64,000 nt of DNA from CBDDLD01 sp965250025 (lineage in GTDB: Bacteria; Bacteroidota; Bacteroidia; Flavobacteriales; Flavobacteriaceae): positions 2,542,001-2,606,000 of the forward strand of contig OZ252283.1 of NCBI GenBank assembly GCA_965250025.1. The letters are read 5' to 3'. The number at the start of each line of letters is the position of its first letter. Within the stretch, counting starts at the first letter, position 1. Position numbers and translations under genes: made by a program. This document shows positions 63,455 through 64,000 of the stretch, one piece after another. The notes below the pieces were generated by a model that had not been told where the DNA came from, did not search any database, and saw nothing but the letters and a program-made list of their open reading frames with translations.

Positions 63455-64000
63455 ATGAAATCCATATACCTGAGTATTTTGTGTTTGATAATTATGTCCT
63501 CATGCAAATCAGACAAAAAGCAGCATCCAACTCCAAAAGAAGAAACACTAACCGTAGCAGAAAAAATTGCTAATGCACATGGTTATAAAAATTGGAAAAA
63601 CGTATCCGAAATACAATTTACCTTTAAAGTAGATCGAGACACTTTAAAAGGCAAAGGCAGATCCTGGACCTGGCATCCAAAAACCGATCAGGTAAAAATG
63701 AGTATCGCAGATAGAACTTTTAACTATCTAAGAAGTGATATCGACAGCATACATATTGCTGCGGATCGCTCTTTTATCAATGATAAGTTTTGGCTTTTGG
63801 TTCCTTTCCAACTGGTATGGGATACTACAGCAAAAATATCAGAACCTCAACGCATATTAGCACCTATAAGCAAAGACAGCCTAGACATGATTACCATCAC
63901 CTACCCTAATGAAGGTGGCTACACTCCTGGAGATGCTTATGATATTTACTATGACGAAAGCTACATTATTAAAGAGTGGGTATTTAGGCAAGGTAATTCA
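63455..64000 (+). CDS. hypothetical lipoprotein, truncated by window end
   Basis: Open from ATG 63455 to the edge (182 codons, no stop). Signal MKSIYLSILCLIIMSSC with lipobox Cys near 17, then KSDKKQHPTPKEE. The mature part (VAEKIANAHGYKNWKNVSEIQFTFKVD, WTWHPKTDQVKM, YDIYYDESYIIKEW) looks like a large beta-sheet protein that may bind a hydrophobic ligand, in the style of LolA/LolB-like folds; this is only an impression. Exported; function unknown. Confidence 0.7.
   Translation, partial: MKSIYLSILCLIIMSSCKSDKKQHPTPKEETLTVAEKIANAHGYKNWKNVSEIQFTFKVDRDTLKGKGRSWTWHPKTDQVKMSIADRTFNYLRSDIDSIHIAADRSFINDKFWLLVPFQLVWDTTAKISEPQRILAPISKDSLDMITITYPNEGGYTPGDAYDIYYDESYIIKEWVFRQGNS

Overview
The window comes from the chromosome of a low-GC member of the Bacteroidota, most likely family Flavobacteriaceae. 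The main evidence is a complete gldK-gldL-gldM-gldN locus (type IX secretion and gliding motor), an exosortase-F pair (XrtF and its partner membrane protein), HYC_CC_PP and TonB-dependent receptor genes, an LptE-type lipoprotein, and recurrent promoter-like TAnnTTTG boxes typical of Bacteroidota sigma-A. I saw no IS element, prophage, CRISPR array or rRNA operon. The window is mostly core chromosome; the only accessory-looking stretch is the first 3.4 kb.

Layout. 1-3.4 kb: an SGNH-hydrolase lipoprotein cut by the window edge, two small orphan lipoproteins (one with MORN-type repeats), a small membrane protein and a secreted Cys-containing protein with no ATG start, separated by AT-rich spacers. 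3.4-8.2 kb: initiator tRNA-fMet, a secreted leucine-rich-repeat protein, an ABC-F ATPase overlapping a CPXCG zinc-binding protein, a DUF983 protein and an FAD oxidoreductase. 8.3-16.8 kb (minus strand): gldKLMN, then an arginase-fold protein with degenerate metal sites, and topA. 17.6-24.4 kb (plus): miaB, a sigma-54-type AAA+ activator, a 65-residue protein, lptE, a 301-residue protein and secG in one tight operon, then groES-groEL. 24.5-31.1 kb: an MG2/plug-domain surface protein, a copper-type cluster (HYC_CC_PP protein, TonB receptor, HMA protein) and the xrtF pair. 31.2-40.2 kb: a GAF methionine-sulfoxide-reductase-like protein, an orphan ABC permease, purH, and the rod-shape operon mreB-mreC-mreD-mrdA-rodA. 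40.3-50.7 kb: a PLDc_N peptide, isocitrate dehydrogenase, valS, a DUF1573 protein, an aspartyl-protease/PDZ protein, an aminotransferase with murB, and an ECF sigma/anti-sigma pair. 50.7-64 kb: aquaporin, a Cys-rich membrane peptide, glycosyltransferase, orphan ECF sigma, Nramp-like transporter, lipA-gapA, a TPR hybrid histidine kinase, lpxK, a Nif3 protein, a cysteine-free 'zinc-ribbon' coiled-coil protein, msrA, a methyltransferase and a truncated lipoprotein gene.

How the genes work together. Several blocks serve the envelope: secretion (gldKLMN, secG), lipid A/LPS (lptE, lpxK), peptidoglycan and shape (murB, mreBCD, PBP2, RodA), surface processing (xrtF) and metal uptake (TonB/HMA/HYC_CC_PP, Nramp-like). 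Others are core information and central metabolism genes (topA, miaB, valS, initiator tRNA, icd, gapA, lipA, purH, groESL). No clearly new multi-gene system stood out. The best leads are conserved proteins that have lost their family's catalytic or metal residues (arginase-like, zinc-ribbon-like, Nramp-like), apparently leaderless transcripts, a repeated operator-like motif around icd, and a palindrome at the groES transcription start.
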